Shown here piece by piece: positions 10,701 through 18,414 of a stretch of 64,000 nt of DNA; position 1 is the stretch's first letter; every line of letters starts with the position of its first letter. The notes under the pieces are model-generated. The model saw nothing but the letters and a program-made list of their open reading frames with translations. It searched no databases and was not told the origin of the DNA. This DNA comes from Pectinatus sp. (GTDB lineage Bacteria; Bacillota; Negativicutes; Selenomonadales; Selenomonadaceae), in contig JAHHSR010000001.1 of the NCBI GenBank assembly GCA_020025075.1, positions 51,523 through 115,522 of the forward strand, given 5' to 3'. A program made the position numbers and the translations under genes.

Positions 10701-11159
10701 AAAAAAGCTAAAGCCCTAAAAAAGGACTGCCAATTCCCCGGCATGGACATTCTCCAATTTGACCTTTTATCTGCCCGTGAAAATGCTTGCCTTCTGCTGC
10801 CCGAAAACAGCGTCGTCTACACGGGAACGCACGACAACAACACTTTAGGCGGCTATTTTGCCGAGGGCATAAATAAGAGCGCCCGCTGCCATATCAGCGC
10901 CAAACTATTGCCCAGCATTGCTGCCCCATCTGATGAGCAGCTCATTTTCAGCACCATCGAAGCCGCTTTTGCCAGTGATGCTTGCCTTTGCATTACGCCC
11001 ATACAAGATTTTCTCCACTTGGGCGCTCAAGCGCGCATGAATCTCCCTGGCACGGTAGGGAAAAACTGGCAATGGCAATTAAATGAGGACCAATTTGCCT
11101 TTCTTCTGAAAAAGAGCGCCAAATTATACGAGCTAACCAAAAAATATCAGCGCCTTTGA
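7773..11159 (+). CDS. malQ: Fused GH13 glycosidase / GH77 4-alpha-glucanotransferase
   Basis: Two complete enzymes are joined in about 1128 residues. Residues to about 645 form a GH13 glycosidase of the neopullulanase/maltogenic amylase type, with an N-terminal beta-sandwich and motifs DGVFSHTG, GWRLDVIDEL (nucleophile), IIGEVWED (acid) and LLGSHDVERI. From RASGVLLHISSLP onward it is a GH77 4-alpha-glucanotransferase (MalQ/amylomaltase), with GDLPIYPAHDSADTW, IRLDHFRGFADYW (nucleophile) and the acid in IAEDLG. The start chosen is TTG at 7773, six bases after AAAGGTGAT; a GTG at 7764 lies inside that signal. The pair probably trims and recycles glycogen-derived maltodextrins. Confidence 0.93.
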   Translation: MQREKIEVFHDSQNALYRYPLGARPTESTVKLSIRIECDMPLKAQLRLWQNDCGETLLSLEKCPDSFYEARLKLPDKGQLIWYYFIISLENGQTFYYGNFSNLGGKGSLSENIPPSFQITVFQKEAKTPAWAKKAVFYQIFPDRFYHGQVGFVPKKGALYHADWQDTPFYFKDISSGRIAAYDFFGGDLEGIRQKLPYLLDLGVNALYLNPIFKAQSNHRYDTADYLCIDPILGTEADLKSLCQSAKKKKMHIILDGVFSHTGSDSIYFNRYGTYNSQGAFQTKESPYFSWYDFKQYPKEYACWWNFDTLPDVKETTPSYLDFIISGQDSVLRHWHNCGTNGWRLDVIDELPQKFSRLLYKEAKKINADNLIIGEVWEDASNKISYGLPREYLCGYDMDSAMNYPLRQIIIDFLLMRDNAGQSTQKLKSQLENYPIENAYAMLNLLGSHDVERILTILGEGAPPNGATEMEKALYRLPAEKELLARERLKLAVIFQFTYPGMPCIYYGDEIGLQGFRDPYNRTTFNWDKLSDELFSFYKKVIALRQKNTALQTGFIDFLPSKSDDILAYTRFIDSRHDAFGNICPNSLFIVILNRGKKQPFGLNTANLGAFEFCDCLTGKHFFSSSGQLEITLAQRQALLLQPVPQKAFTKRASGVLLHISSLPQEPCGNIGPIAYQFIDFLKSSGQTYWQFLPLNPPGFGDSPYQSPSSFAGNHDFISPQLLSLDNLLSESEWRSIKTKEDLHRHFKIAYQRFEKDADFKNFCQAQSYWLDDYAAYMALKEKYNAPWPQWPAPERDRKESALSEIRKSDSYSYHLFLQYEFHRQWQKLRAYAQRNGIFLIGDLPIYPAHDSADTWAHRELFDLNPDGSLKAQAGVPPDYFSKTGQLWGNPLYLWPKLAADDYRWWKERLKSCWQKADLIRLDHFRGFADYWAVDANAPTAATGKWLDGLGLVFFASLKKDFGRLFVIAEDLGELSKKAKALKKDCQFPGMDILQFDLLSARENACLLLPENSVVYTGTHDNNTLGGYFAEGINKSARCHISAKLLPSIAAPSDEQLIFSTIEAAFASDACLCITPIQDFLHLGAQARMNLPGTVGKNWQWQLNEDQFAFLLKKSAKLYELTKKYQRL

Positions 11160-11240
11160 TGCCATATCTTCTTTCTTAAATGGAGGCTAGATGTGAGCAA
11201 ATCAATGCAAATAATTAATAAGCGAAAATAGTTCACAATA

Positions 11241-11282
11241 AAAATCCTTTTTTCGGTATCATCTGTGAAAAAAGGATTTTTT
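11241..11282 (+). terminator. Rho-independent terminator after the glycogen operon
   Basis: A perfect 14-bp stem (11241-11254 with 11267-11280) with a 12-nt loop ends in a T-run. The complementary A-run on the left would allow termination in both directions. It lies 81 bp after the fused amylase stop codon and before lptD, so it closes the glycogen operon. Confidence 0.8.
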
Positions 11283-11364
11283 GCTTATTGGCAAGAATTA
11301 TATATATTTGACTGCAATCACATTATCAAATGGGCATTTTGTCCTTTAAAATCAGGAGATTTAT

Positions 11365-12897
11365 ATGCATAAAAAACTTTACCTGATGTCAGCAGCTTCG
11401 GCAGCAATGCTTTCTTGCTTAATCCCGCCACAGGCGGCTTTAGCAAGCAATATGTCTGATTCCACTAATACTGATGTTCAGCTGCTCAACTACATTCAGG
11501 AAGAAAAAAATTACGCGCGCACGCATCGCCCTAATCCCGAGCTCATCAAGCTGCGCCAGCAAATAAATGAGGAAAAATTCATCCGCCCTTTAAATCCCGC
11601 TTACCCTGCTCCTATCGTCTTTGAAGGCGATGACCTTTCCTATGACACAAATACTGGCGCTGTCCTAGCTAAAGGCAAAGTGCGCGTCACCCATGACTAC
11701 TCTCGCCTTTATGCGCAAGATGTTAGCGGTAATACCAAAAAAGGCTACGTCGAAATTCCAGGCAAGGTGCATGTAGCTCAATGCATGCCACAAATGATAG
11801 CCGATGGGCGCGCAGCCTCTTACAATTACAACGAAAAGGAAGGGCAGATAAAAGACGTCAAGGGCTTTATCGGCAATCAGCATTTTAAAGGCGAGCAAGC
11901 CAACTTTTATCCCACTGAAACAATTATCTACAATGGCTATGTCACGCGCTGCCCGGCCAAAAAGCCCGATTACCGCCTCAGTGCTGACAAAATCGAAATC
12001 TATCCCGATAGCCATCTTGTCGCCTACAATGCCAAGTTCTGGATTAAAAATGTCGTTGTCTACCAAAAAAAGCGTTATATAGCTCCTATTGGCAAAGCTG
12101 CTATCGGTTCAAAATCAGCCATTCCCGTCCATCTTAATTTTAACAGTAACGATGGCATGCAAATCCGCTATGAATACAGCCATAACATAAGCAAAAATAT
12201 TGATAGCTATGTTCATTTTAATTATTATACAAAGCGTGATTTGCGCAATGTCTATGGCGTCGTTTGGCATGACAAGGCCTACTCACTTCGCACGGAATAT
12301 GGCTATTATGAAGACAATAATGACAACTGGATAAAAAAGATTCCAACAGCCATCTTTTCCTACCAGATGCCCATTCCAAAATCTCCCTTTGACTTTACTT
12401 ATTCATTAGAGTATGGGCGCTGGAAAAACGGCGAAATATCAAGCTGGCATCGTGAAAATGCCATCGATTTAACCCGTAGACCGCTCAAATTATCGAAAGC
12501 TTCCACCTTATACTCAGATGTAGGCTATTCTTGGACGCACGAATCTTATAATGAAAGTATGCAGCGCAATTTCCATTATGATTTGAGCCTTGTATCGAAT
12601 ATCAACGCTAAGATGGCAGGCTACATGGCTTACCATTATTCGCGCTCAACGACAGCAAATTCACTTTTTGATTTTGGGCTCGATAACTACTCAAAGAAAG
12701 TGACAGCAGGCCTTAGCTATCAGCTAACTCCTAAAGACAGAATAGTTATTGCCAATGAATTTGACGCCGGTGATGCCATGCGCACCAAAGACCGCGATTA
12801 TTATTGGTACCACGATTTCCACTGCTTTGACATGATGGTGCGCTACCGTGAAAAACGGCATAGCTGGCACGTCAAATTCGGACTTGTCCACTGGTAA
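11365..12897 (+). CDS. lptD: LPS-assembly protein LptD, short form (OstA domain)
   Basis: The 510-residue protein starts with a signal peptide (basic MHKK, hydrophobic core, cleavage probably after AALA near residue 27). Residues about 80-200 form an OstA/LptA-type beta-jellyroll (FEGDDLSYDTNTGAVLAKGKV). The rest is rich in aromatic, alternating strands and ends in W, as expected for an outer-membrane barrel. LptD inserts LPS into the outer leaflet in Gram-negative bacteria; this copy is shorter than the roughly 780 residues of the E. coli protein. AGGAG precedes the ATG. Heptose genes follow within 13 bp, supporting an LPS role. Confidence 0.85.
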   Translation: MHKKLYLMSAASAAMLSCLIPPQAALASNMSDSTNTDVQLLNYIQEEKNYARTHRPNPELIKLRQQINEEKFIRPLNPAYPAPIVFEGDDLSYDTNTGAVLAKGKVRVTHDYSRLYAQDVSGNTKKGYVEIPGKVHVAQCMPQMIADGRAASYNYNEKEGQIKDVKGFIGNQHFKGEQANFYPTETIIYNGYVTRCPAKKPDYRLSADKIEIYPDSHLVAYNAKFWIKNVVVYQKKRYIAPIGKAAIGSKSAIPVHLNFNSNDGMQIRYEYSHNISKNIDSYVHFNYYTKRDLRNVYGVVWHDKAYSLRTEYGYYEDNNDNWIKKIPTAIFSYQMPIPKSPFDFTYSLEYGRWKNGEISSWHRENAIDLTRRPLKLSKASTLYSDVGYSWTHESYNESMQRNFHYDLSLVSNINAKMAGYMAYHYSRSTTANSLFDFGLDNYSKKVTAGLSYQLTPKDRIVIANEFDAGDAMRTKDRDYYWYHDFHCFDMMVRYREKRHSWHVKFGLVHW

Positions 12898-12910
12898 GGA
12901 GGAAATGAAA

Positions 12911-13900
12911 ATGTGTGAGCTTTCTCCTATGCTAAAGAGCCTTTTTAACGGGCATCTCATGGTCATTGGCGACATGATTTTAGACCGCTATCTCTTTGGC
13001 GTTATTGAACGCATTTCACGTGAAGCACCCGTTCTGGTTTTGCAGCAAGCAGAAGAAAAATCCGTTGCCGGCGGCGCTGCCAATGTAGTCAATAATATTG
13101 CTTCCTTAGGCGGTTTTGTCTTTGCCGTTGGCGCGTTGGGAGAAGATAGCGCTGCGCAAAAATTAAAGGCTATCTTTGCTTCTAAAGGCAATGTCTCCTC
13201 AGAGGGAATGCTTTACCTCAAAGACCGCCATACCATCACCAAGACGCGCGTCATCGCCGGCGGACGGGCCACTGTCAGTCAGCAGGTTGTGCGCATTGAC
13301 CGCGACTGCCGCAAAAAACTGACCGCTCCATCAGAAGATGCCCTTTTAAAGGCAATCGACAATCTCTTGCCTAAGTGCAACGGCGTCATCTTGAGCGATT
13401 ACGGCAGCGGCACGATAACGCCCGCTATCCGCCGCCATGTAATTGAATTTTGCCGTCAAAAAAACATTCCTGCCATAGTCGATTCGCGCTACGATATAAC
13501 GAGCTTTTCGGGCATTGATTATGTCAAGCAAAATGATGCGGAAATCGCCAGTGCCCTAAAAATGGAAGTAAATACTCCGGAGCAGCTCAGCCGGGCAGGA
13601 CGAGAACTTTTAGCACGCATGAAGGCCAAAGGAATTTTAGTTACACGGGGAGAAAAGGGCATGAGCCTTTTCCTAAAAGATGGCAGCCAGCACGATATTC
13701 CCGTTTCCGATAAAAGCGAGGTATACGATGTCTCAGGTGCAGGCGACACTTGCGTCGCCGCTTTCATGCTCGCCATTGCTTCTGGAATTGACCCCATCAC
13801 TGCCGCCCGCCTCTCTAATAGCGCTGCCGGTATTGCCGTGCGCAAAGTCGGCACGGCCACTGTTTCAAGCCAAGAGCTAGCAAAGGTCTGGAGGGATTAA
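12911..13900 (+). CDS. hldA: D-glycero-beta-D-manno-heptose-7-phosphate kinase
   Basis: This PfkB-family sugar kinase corresponds to the N-terminal half of E. coli HldE (RfaE1). It phosphorylates heptose-7-phosphate at C1 for ADP-heptose synthesis. Recognisable parts are the N-terminal GDMILDRYLFG, the SVAGGAANVVNN motif and the C-terminal anion-hole motif DVSGAGDTCVAAF with catalytic Asp. The ATG at 12911 lies 8 nt after AAGGAGG; an ATG at 12905 is too close to that signal, and longer in-frame extensions would run back into lptD. It is 329 residues, directly followed by the adenylyltransferase as a separate gene. Confidence 0.93.
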   Translation: MCELSPMLKSLFNGHLMVIGDMILDRYLFGVIERISREAPVLVLQQAEEKSVAGGAANVVNNIASLGGFVFAVGALGEDSAAQKLKAIFASKGNVSSEGMLYLKDRHTITKTRVIAGGRATVSQQVVRIDRDCRKKLTAPSEDALLKAIDNLLPKCNGVILSDYGSGTITPAIRRHVIEFCRQKNIPAIVDSRYDITSFSGIDYVKQNDAEIASALKMEVNTPEQLSRAGRELLARMKAKGILVTRGEKGMSLFLKDGSQHDIPVSDKSEVYDVSGAGDTCVAAFMLAIASGIDPITAARLSNSAAGIAVRKVGTATVSSQELAKVWRD

Positions 13901-14368
13901 ATGCTCATCGCAACTGAAGATTTAAAGGATTTTTGCCACATTCTCAAAAAGGGGAAAAAGCGCCTCGTTTTGACAAATGGCTGTTTCGATTTGCTGCATA
14001 TTGGCCACATCACTTATCTTAATAAGGCAGCTGCCCTAGGCGATATTCTCATTGTCGGCATCAATAGCGACGCCTCCGTCAAACGCTGGAAAGGTAAGAA
14101 CCGGCCCATAATCAGTGAAAAAGAGCGTGCTTTTTCCATTGATAATTTAAAATCGGTCTCTTATACGACCATATTTGATGGCACAAATGCCGATGAACTT
14201 ATCGAAATGGTAAATCCCGACGTCTACGTCAAGGGAGCCGATTACAGCCTAGAGAACTTGCCTGAGGCAGATACCTTAAATAGGCTTTCAATTAAAGCCG
14301 CTTTTATTGAAATGGTGCCAGAGCACTCTACGACAAGTTTAATCGAAAAAATCAAGGCTTCTTATTAA
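13901..14368 (+). CDS. hldC: D-glycero-beta-D-manno-heptose-1-phosphate adenylyltransferase
   Basis: This 155-residue protein is the RfaE2 domain as a stand-alone enzyme. It transfers AMP from ATP to heptose-1-phosphate. The nucleotidyltransferase HxGH motif is present (TNGCFDLLHIGHITYLNKAA), as is the later STTSLIEKI motif. It starts one base after the kinase stop codon, so the two enzymes are translationally coupled; in E. coli they are fused as HldE. Confidence 0.94.
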   Translation: MLIATEDLKDFCHILKKGKKRLVLTNGCFDLLHIGHITYLNKAAALGDILIVGINSDASVKRWKGKNRPIISEKERAFSIDNLKSVSYTTIFDGTNADELIEMVNPDVYVKGADYSLENLPEADTLNRLSIKAAFIEMVPEHSTTSLIEKIKASY

Positions 14369-14369
14369 T

Positions 14370-15404
14370 ATGGCTAAAAAATTTTTAATCATCAAGCTAA
14401 GTGCCTTAGGCGATGTAATTCACGCCTTGCCGACGGCCACAGCTTTAAAAAAAGCATATCCCGCTTGCCACATCAGCTGGGTTGTCTCGCCGGCGGCACA
14501 GGATTTTGTCAAGGCTTGCCCTGATATAGACGAGGTTATCATTTTCGAGCGCCAAAGCCTCAATTCCCTAAGCAAGTTTTGCCACTATATAAAGCCATTT
14601 GCCCATATCCTAAAGCAAAAAAACTATGACTGCTGCTTTGATTTGCAAGGCCTTTTAAAATCTGCGCTCATTGCCTTTTTGTGTCGGGCGCAAAAAAAAA
14701 TCGGCTATGCCGATTTGCGCGAAGGAAGCAATTTAATCAGCAAGGCCATTTGCGGCAAAAATGCCAAGGGGCATATCATTGAACGCTATTTAGACACCGT
14801 GCGCAGCCTTGGCGTTGAAGTTTCCAATGCTGATTTAAATTTAAAAATAGATGCGGCCATAAAAGAGCATGCCCTGCAGCTTCTGCCAAGTAATATGCAA
14901 GAAAAGCTTCATTTTTGCTGCGCTTTTATTGTCGGCACAAACTGGCCGAACAAATGCTGGCCGCCTGCTCATTTTGCCGCTCTGGCTAAAATTTGCCAAA
15001 AACAGGGTATCACGCCCATCCTCTTTGGTGCCGGTAAAAGTGATTTTATAAGGGCCCAAGAAATTTTAGATAAAAGCGATGGTAATATTATAAGCTTAGT
15101 TGGCAAAACATCACTTTTAGAAACAGCCACCTTAATAAAAAAGGTGCGCTTTTGCTTAGGCGGGGACACGGGCATGATGCACTTGGCCGCTGGCCTCAAG
15201 CGTCCTGTCATAATGCTCATGGGACCTACCGACCCTGTGCGCAATGGTCCTTACGGGCAGATAAAAAATGTCCTTACCGTTCCTTATGAATGCCGTTTCT
15301 GCTGGAAAAGGCGCTGCCAATTTAAGCGCGATTGCCTTTCTTGCCTGTCCCCTGAAACAGTTGCGGCAAAGCTCAGCGATTTAGGCCTATTCAACAATGA
15401 ATAA
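14370..15404 (+). CDS. waaC: Heptosyltransferase (GT9)
   Basis: This 344-residue GT9 enzyme opens with the family signature LIIKLSALGDVIHALPTA and has LGGDTGMMHLAAGLKRPV with GPTDPVRNGPYG near residues 260-300, the ADP-heptose binding region. It begins two bases after the heptose adenylyltransferase gene and would use its product. By position it probably adds the first heptose to the Kdo-lipid A core, but the choice between heptosyltransferase I and II cannot be made from motifs alone. A cysteine cluster near the C-terminus (CRFCWKRRCQFKRDCLSC) resembles that in other Firmicute-type members. Confidence 0.85.
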   Translation: MAKKFLIIKLSALGDVIHALPTATALKKAYPACHISWVVSPAAQDFVKACPDIDEVIIFERQSLNSLSKFCHYIKPFAHILKQKNYDCCFDLQGLLKSALIAFLCRAQKKIGYADLREGSNLISKAICGKNAKGHIIERYLDTVRSLGVEVSNADLNLKIDAAIKEHALQLLPSNMQEKLHFCCAFIVGTNWPNKCWPPAHFAALAKICQKQGITPILFGAGKSDFIRAQEILDKSDGNIISLVGKTSLLETATLIKKVRFCLGGDTGMMHLAAGLKRPVIMLMGPTDPVRNGPYGQIKNVLTVPYECRFCWKRRCQFKRDCLSCLSPETVAAKLSDLGLFNNE

Positions 15405-15435
15405 CGATTAAAACTATAAAAGGCGGTGTATAGAT

Positions 15436-16320
15436 ATTTTCTCTTATTACGCTTTAAAGGCACTCAGCAAATTCTTCTGCCTCTTGCCTGAAAAAATTGC
15501 CTATTCTTTAGGCGATTTAATCGGCGCCATAACTTGGCCACTTGTTCCCAAGAAACGGCGAAAAATGGCTTTAAAAAATGCTGCATTTAGCCTAAATCTG
15601 CCGCCACAAGAAGCGTTGCCCATCGTCAAGAAAAGCTGGACACAATTTGGTCGCATTATCGTCGAGGTAATGCGCTTTCCCATTATCAAAAAAAATATTC
15701 ACTCTTATATAGAAATAAAGGGCAAAGAAAATCTCGACGCCGCTCTTTCTCTAGGCAAGGGTGGTATCATTGCCACCTCACATAGTGATAATTGGGAGCT
15801 TTTAGGTGCCACCTTGGCACAAAGCGGCTATAAAGTCGTGGCCATTTCCCAAGAACAGACAAATCTCGGTGCTGATAAATTCATCAATGAATACCGCGCC
15901 AGCATGGGATTATTCCCCATGTACAAATACAGCGTGCGCAATATGTTCAAAATGATTAAAGAAGGCTGGCTTATCGGCCTCGTCATGGACCAAGACGCCG
16001 CAGAAGATGGTATCGTCATGCCCTTTTTGGGGCGCAATGCTTCCTGTGCCCACGGCGCAGCAACGATTGCCCGCCCCACTGGTGCACCGATTATTCCCAT
16101 CTTCATAACGAAAAAAGGCGAAAAAAAACATCTTGTTTCCATCGAGCCGGCCATCTTTGTCGAAAAGGGAAAAAACAAGCATCACGATATCCGCGAGGCT
16201 ACCTTTGCGGTAACCAAAATCATCGAGCAGCACATTTTGGCGCATCCTACTGAATGGCTCTGGCTGCACGACCGCTGGAAGTCGGTCGACCGCCACCGCG
16301 CTACCAAAACCTACGAATAG
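15436..16320 (+). CDS. lpxL: Lipid A late acyltransferase (LpxL/HtrB family)
   Basis: This lysophospholipid-acyltransferase-fold enzyme adds secondary acyl chains to lipid A. The HX4E catalytic motif is present as HSDNWE, followed by MDQDAAEDGIVMPFLG and the WLWLHDRWK ending. The first ordinary start in frame is TTG at 15484, but the family N-terminus begins earlier: residues FSYYALKALSKFFCLLPEK are encoded upstream and remain open. AAAGGCGGTG lies at 15419-15428. The only codons at suitable spacing are ATA (15430) and ATT (15436), so initiation probably uses one of these rare starts. A membrane-anchored N-terminus is expected. Confidence 0.85.
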   Translation: MFSYYALKALSKFFCLLPEKIAYSLGDLIGAITWPLVPKKRRKMALKNAAFSLNLPPQEALPIVKKSWTQFGRIIVEVMRFPIIKKNIHSYIEIKGKENLDAALSLGKGGIIATSHSDNWELLGATLAQSGYKVVAISQEQTNLGADKFINEYRASMGLFPMYKYSVRNMFKMIKEGWLIGLVMDQDAAEDGIVMPFLGRNASCAHGAATIARPTGAPIIPIFITKKGEKKHLVSIEPAIFVEKGKNKHHDIREATFAVTKIIEQHILAHPTEWLWLHDRWKSVDRHRATKTYE

Positions 16321-16333
16321 CATGGGGGAAAAA

Positions 16334-17338
16334 ATGCAAAAACCTATCGATTTTACAGTCTGCTGGGTAGACGGCAGCGACCCGGCCTGGCAGGCGCAAA
16401 AAACTCAATACGACAAAAAAGGCGCTGGTGATACGCGCATCAGCCGCTATCGCGACTGGGACAACTTACAATATTGGTTCCGCGGCGTCGAAAAATTCGC
16501 GCCTTGGGTAAATAAAATCCATTTTGTCACTTGGGGTCATCTTCCAAAATGGCTCAATGTCAATCATCCTAAACTGAATATCGTCCGCCATGAAGATTAT
16601 CTGCTCCCGCAATATCTGCCGACCTTTAGCTCCAGCCCGCTAGAACTTAACCTGCATCGCATCAAGGGGCTTGCTGAACGCTTTGTCTCCTTTAACGACG
16701 ATATGTATATCATAAAGCCCGTTTCACGCGAATTGTTTTTTCAAAACGACTTGCCGACAGATTTTTGCATCGTAACGGCAATAAGTTCTCCGGTTAAAGG
16801 CGATATGATGCCTTTCATCAAATTCAATAGCATGGCCGTTCTCAATGCCAATTTTGACAAGAAAAAACAGGTACATGAACACTTTTGGAAATGGATGTCA
16901 CCTAAATATGGCCTCAATGCCTTGCGCAACTGGATTTTTTCCGGTGAGCACCACTTCCGCGGCTTTTCTAACAATCATTTGCCCTACTCTTTCCTAAAGA
17001 GCACTTATGAGGATATTTGGACCAAGGAATTTGATGTCCTCAACGAAAGCAGCTGCCATAAATTCCGCAGCCGCAGCGATGTCGACCAATGGCTTATTCG
17101 CTACTGGCAACTCGTCAAGGGCGATTTTGAACCCATTGGACGTCATGCTAAAGGGCGCGTTTTTGAAGTATATGGCGGAATCAAAGACAATGAAGGGCTT
17201 TTCGCCGCCATCGAAAATCAAACCATGCCCATGCTCTGCATAAATGATAACGATAATATCGATTTTGAACCCGTCAAAGAACGCCTCATCACTGCCTTTG
17301 CCAAAATTTTGCCGGAAAAATCATCTTTTGAGCTATGA
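16334..17338 (+). CDS. Stealth-family sugar-phosphate transferase
   Basis: The protein (334 residues) has the conserved regions of Stealth proteins: CR1 as DFTVCWVDGSDPAWQ, CR2 as RYRDWDNLQYWFRGVEKFAPWVNKI in outline with VSFNDDMYI, and later CR3/CR4-like His-rich segments (HEHFWKWMS, EHHFRGFSNNHLPYS). Such enzymes transfer hexose-1-phosphate units in capsules and are related to the eukaryotic GlcNAc-phosphotransferase. The ATG at 16334 follows GGGGGA by about six bases and is preferred over the ATG at 16322. Its acceptor here is unknown; neighbours suggest LPS or capsule decoration. Confidence 0.87.
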   Translation: MQKPIDFTVCWVDGSDPAWQAQKTQYDKKGAGDTRISRYRDWDNLQYWFRGVEKFAPWVNKIHFVTWGHLPKWLNVNHPKLNIVRHEDYLLPQYLPTFSSSPLELNLHRIKGLAERFVSFNDDMYIIKPVSRELFFQNDLPTDFCIVTAISSPVKGDMMPFIKFNSMAVLNANFDKKKQVHEHFWKWMSPKYGLNALRNWIFSGEHHFRGFSNNHLPYSFLKSTYEDIWTKEFDVLNESSCHKFRSRSDVDQWLIRYWQLVKGDFEPIGRHAKGRVFEVYGGIKDNEGLFAAIENQTMPMLCINDNDNIDFEPVKERLITAFAKILPEKSSFEL

Positions 17339-18414
17339 ATATTCTATTTTTAATTCCTCGCCTTAATATTGGCGGCGCTGAAACGCACGTGGCTGACCTT
17401 GCACCATTAGTAAAAAAAGCCGGCCACAATGTCCACTTGGCTTCTGGCGGCGGCATCTTGGCTCAAAAATTAAAAGCGCAGGGATTGCCGCACCATTTTT
17501 TACCCATCAGACTCAGCAGTGATTTTTGCGCTTTTTTGCTCCAATTTATCGTCAAAAAATATCATATTGACATCGTTCATGCTCACTCAGCAGCTGCCGG
17601 TCTCACTGCCTTAAAGTGCAAAGAGCGCTATACGCCATCTCTTAAGGTCATCTATACAGCGCACGGCCTTTTTGGCAGAAAAAAAGAGCTGCCGCTCTTA
17701 AGATGTAACAAAATCGTCGCCGTAAGCCAATGCGTGCGCGATGTAGCCCTCGAAAATGGCTGTGAGGCGCAAAAAGTCTGTGTCATTTATAATGGCATAG
17801 ATATAAATCGCTTTTGCCCGCACGAAAACCTGCGCGAAAGCCTGCGCACTGCATTTGATATTCCGCCCGCTGCTTTTTGTCTAGCCCTGGTCGCGCGCAT
17901 CAAAAACCTGCGCAATAAAGGACACCAAGTAATTTTAAATATTCTCGCGCAAAAAAAATGTGCCAAAGATTGGCACTTACTCGTCATCGGCTCCGGTAAA
18001 GGTAGCCATGCTTTAAAGCAGCAAATAAAAAAACTCGACTTAAAAAAGCGCGTTCATTTCATTGGACATCGCACCGATGTTGCCGACTGCCTCGCTGCGG
18101 CAGACGTCGTAACACTCCCTTCACGCTTTGAGACCTTTGGATTATCACTGGCTGAAGGAATGGCCACGCAAAAACCAGGTGTAGCTTTTGCCGTCGGCGG
18201 CATTGGCGAAATGTTAAAAGACGGCAAAAATGGCTTTCTCATCCCTTACGGCGATGAAAAAACATTTTCACAAAAGCTTAACCTTTTAGCAGAAGATGAA
18301 AACCTGCGCTATAATCTAGGGCTTGCAGCGCGTCAGTCCATTGCCGAAAACTTTTCCATGGACAAAATGCTCGCCGCCCTTTTACATCTATACGAAAAAA
18401 TCAAGCGCGCATAA
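17335..18414 (+). CDS. Glycosyltransferase family 4
   Basis: This 359-residue GT-B enzyme has the N-terminal motif IPRLNIGGAETHVADLAPLV and the C-terminal ESE-like motif PSRFETFGLSLAEGMA, both typical of GT4 retaining transferases. Its ATG overlaps the Stealth stop codon (ATGA), so the two are coupled. The donor and acceptor cannot be deduced. Its last 14 bases overlap the end of the convergent GT52-like gene. Confidence 0.9.
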   Translation: MNILFLIPRLNIGGAETHVADLAPLVKKAGHNVHLASGGGILAQKLKAQGLPHHFLPIRLSSDFCAFLLQFIVKKYHIDIVHAHSAAAGLTALKCKERYTPSLKVIYTAHGLFGRKKELPLLRCNKIVAVSQCVRDVALENGCEAQKVCVIYNGIDINRFCPHENLRESLRTAFDIPPAAFCLALVARIKNLRNKGHQVILNILAQKKCAKDWHLLVIGSGKGSHALKQQIKKLDLKKRVHFIGHRTDVADCLAAADVVTLPSRFETFGLSLAEGMATQKPGVAFAVGGIGEMLKDGKNGFLIPYGDEKTFSQKLNLLAEDENLRYNLGLAARQSIAENFSMDKMLAALLHLYEKIKRA

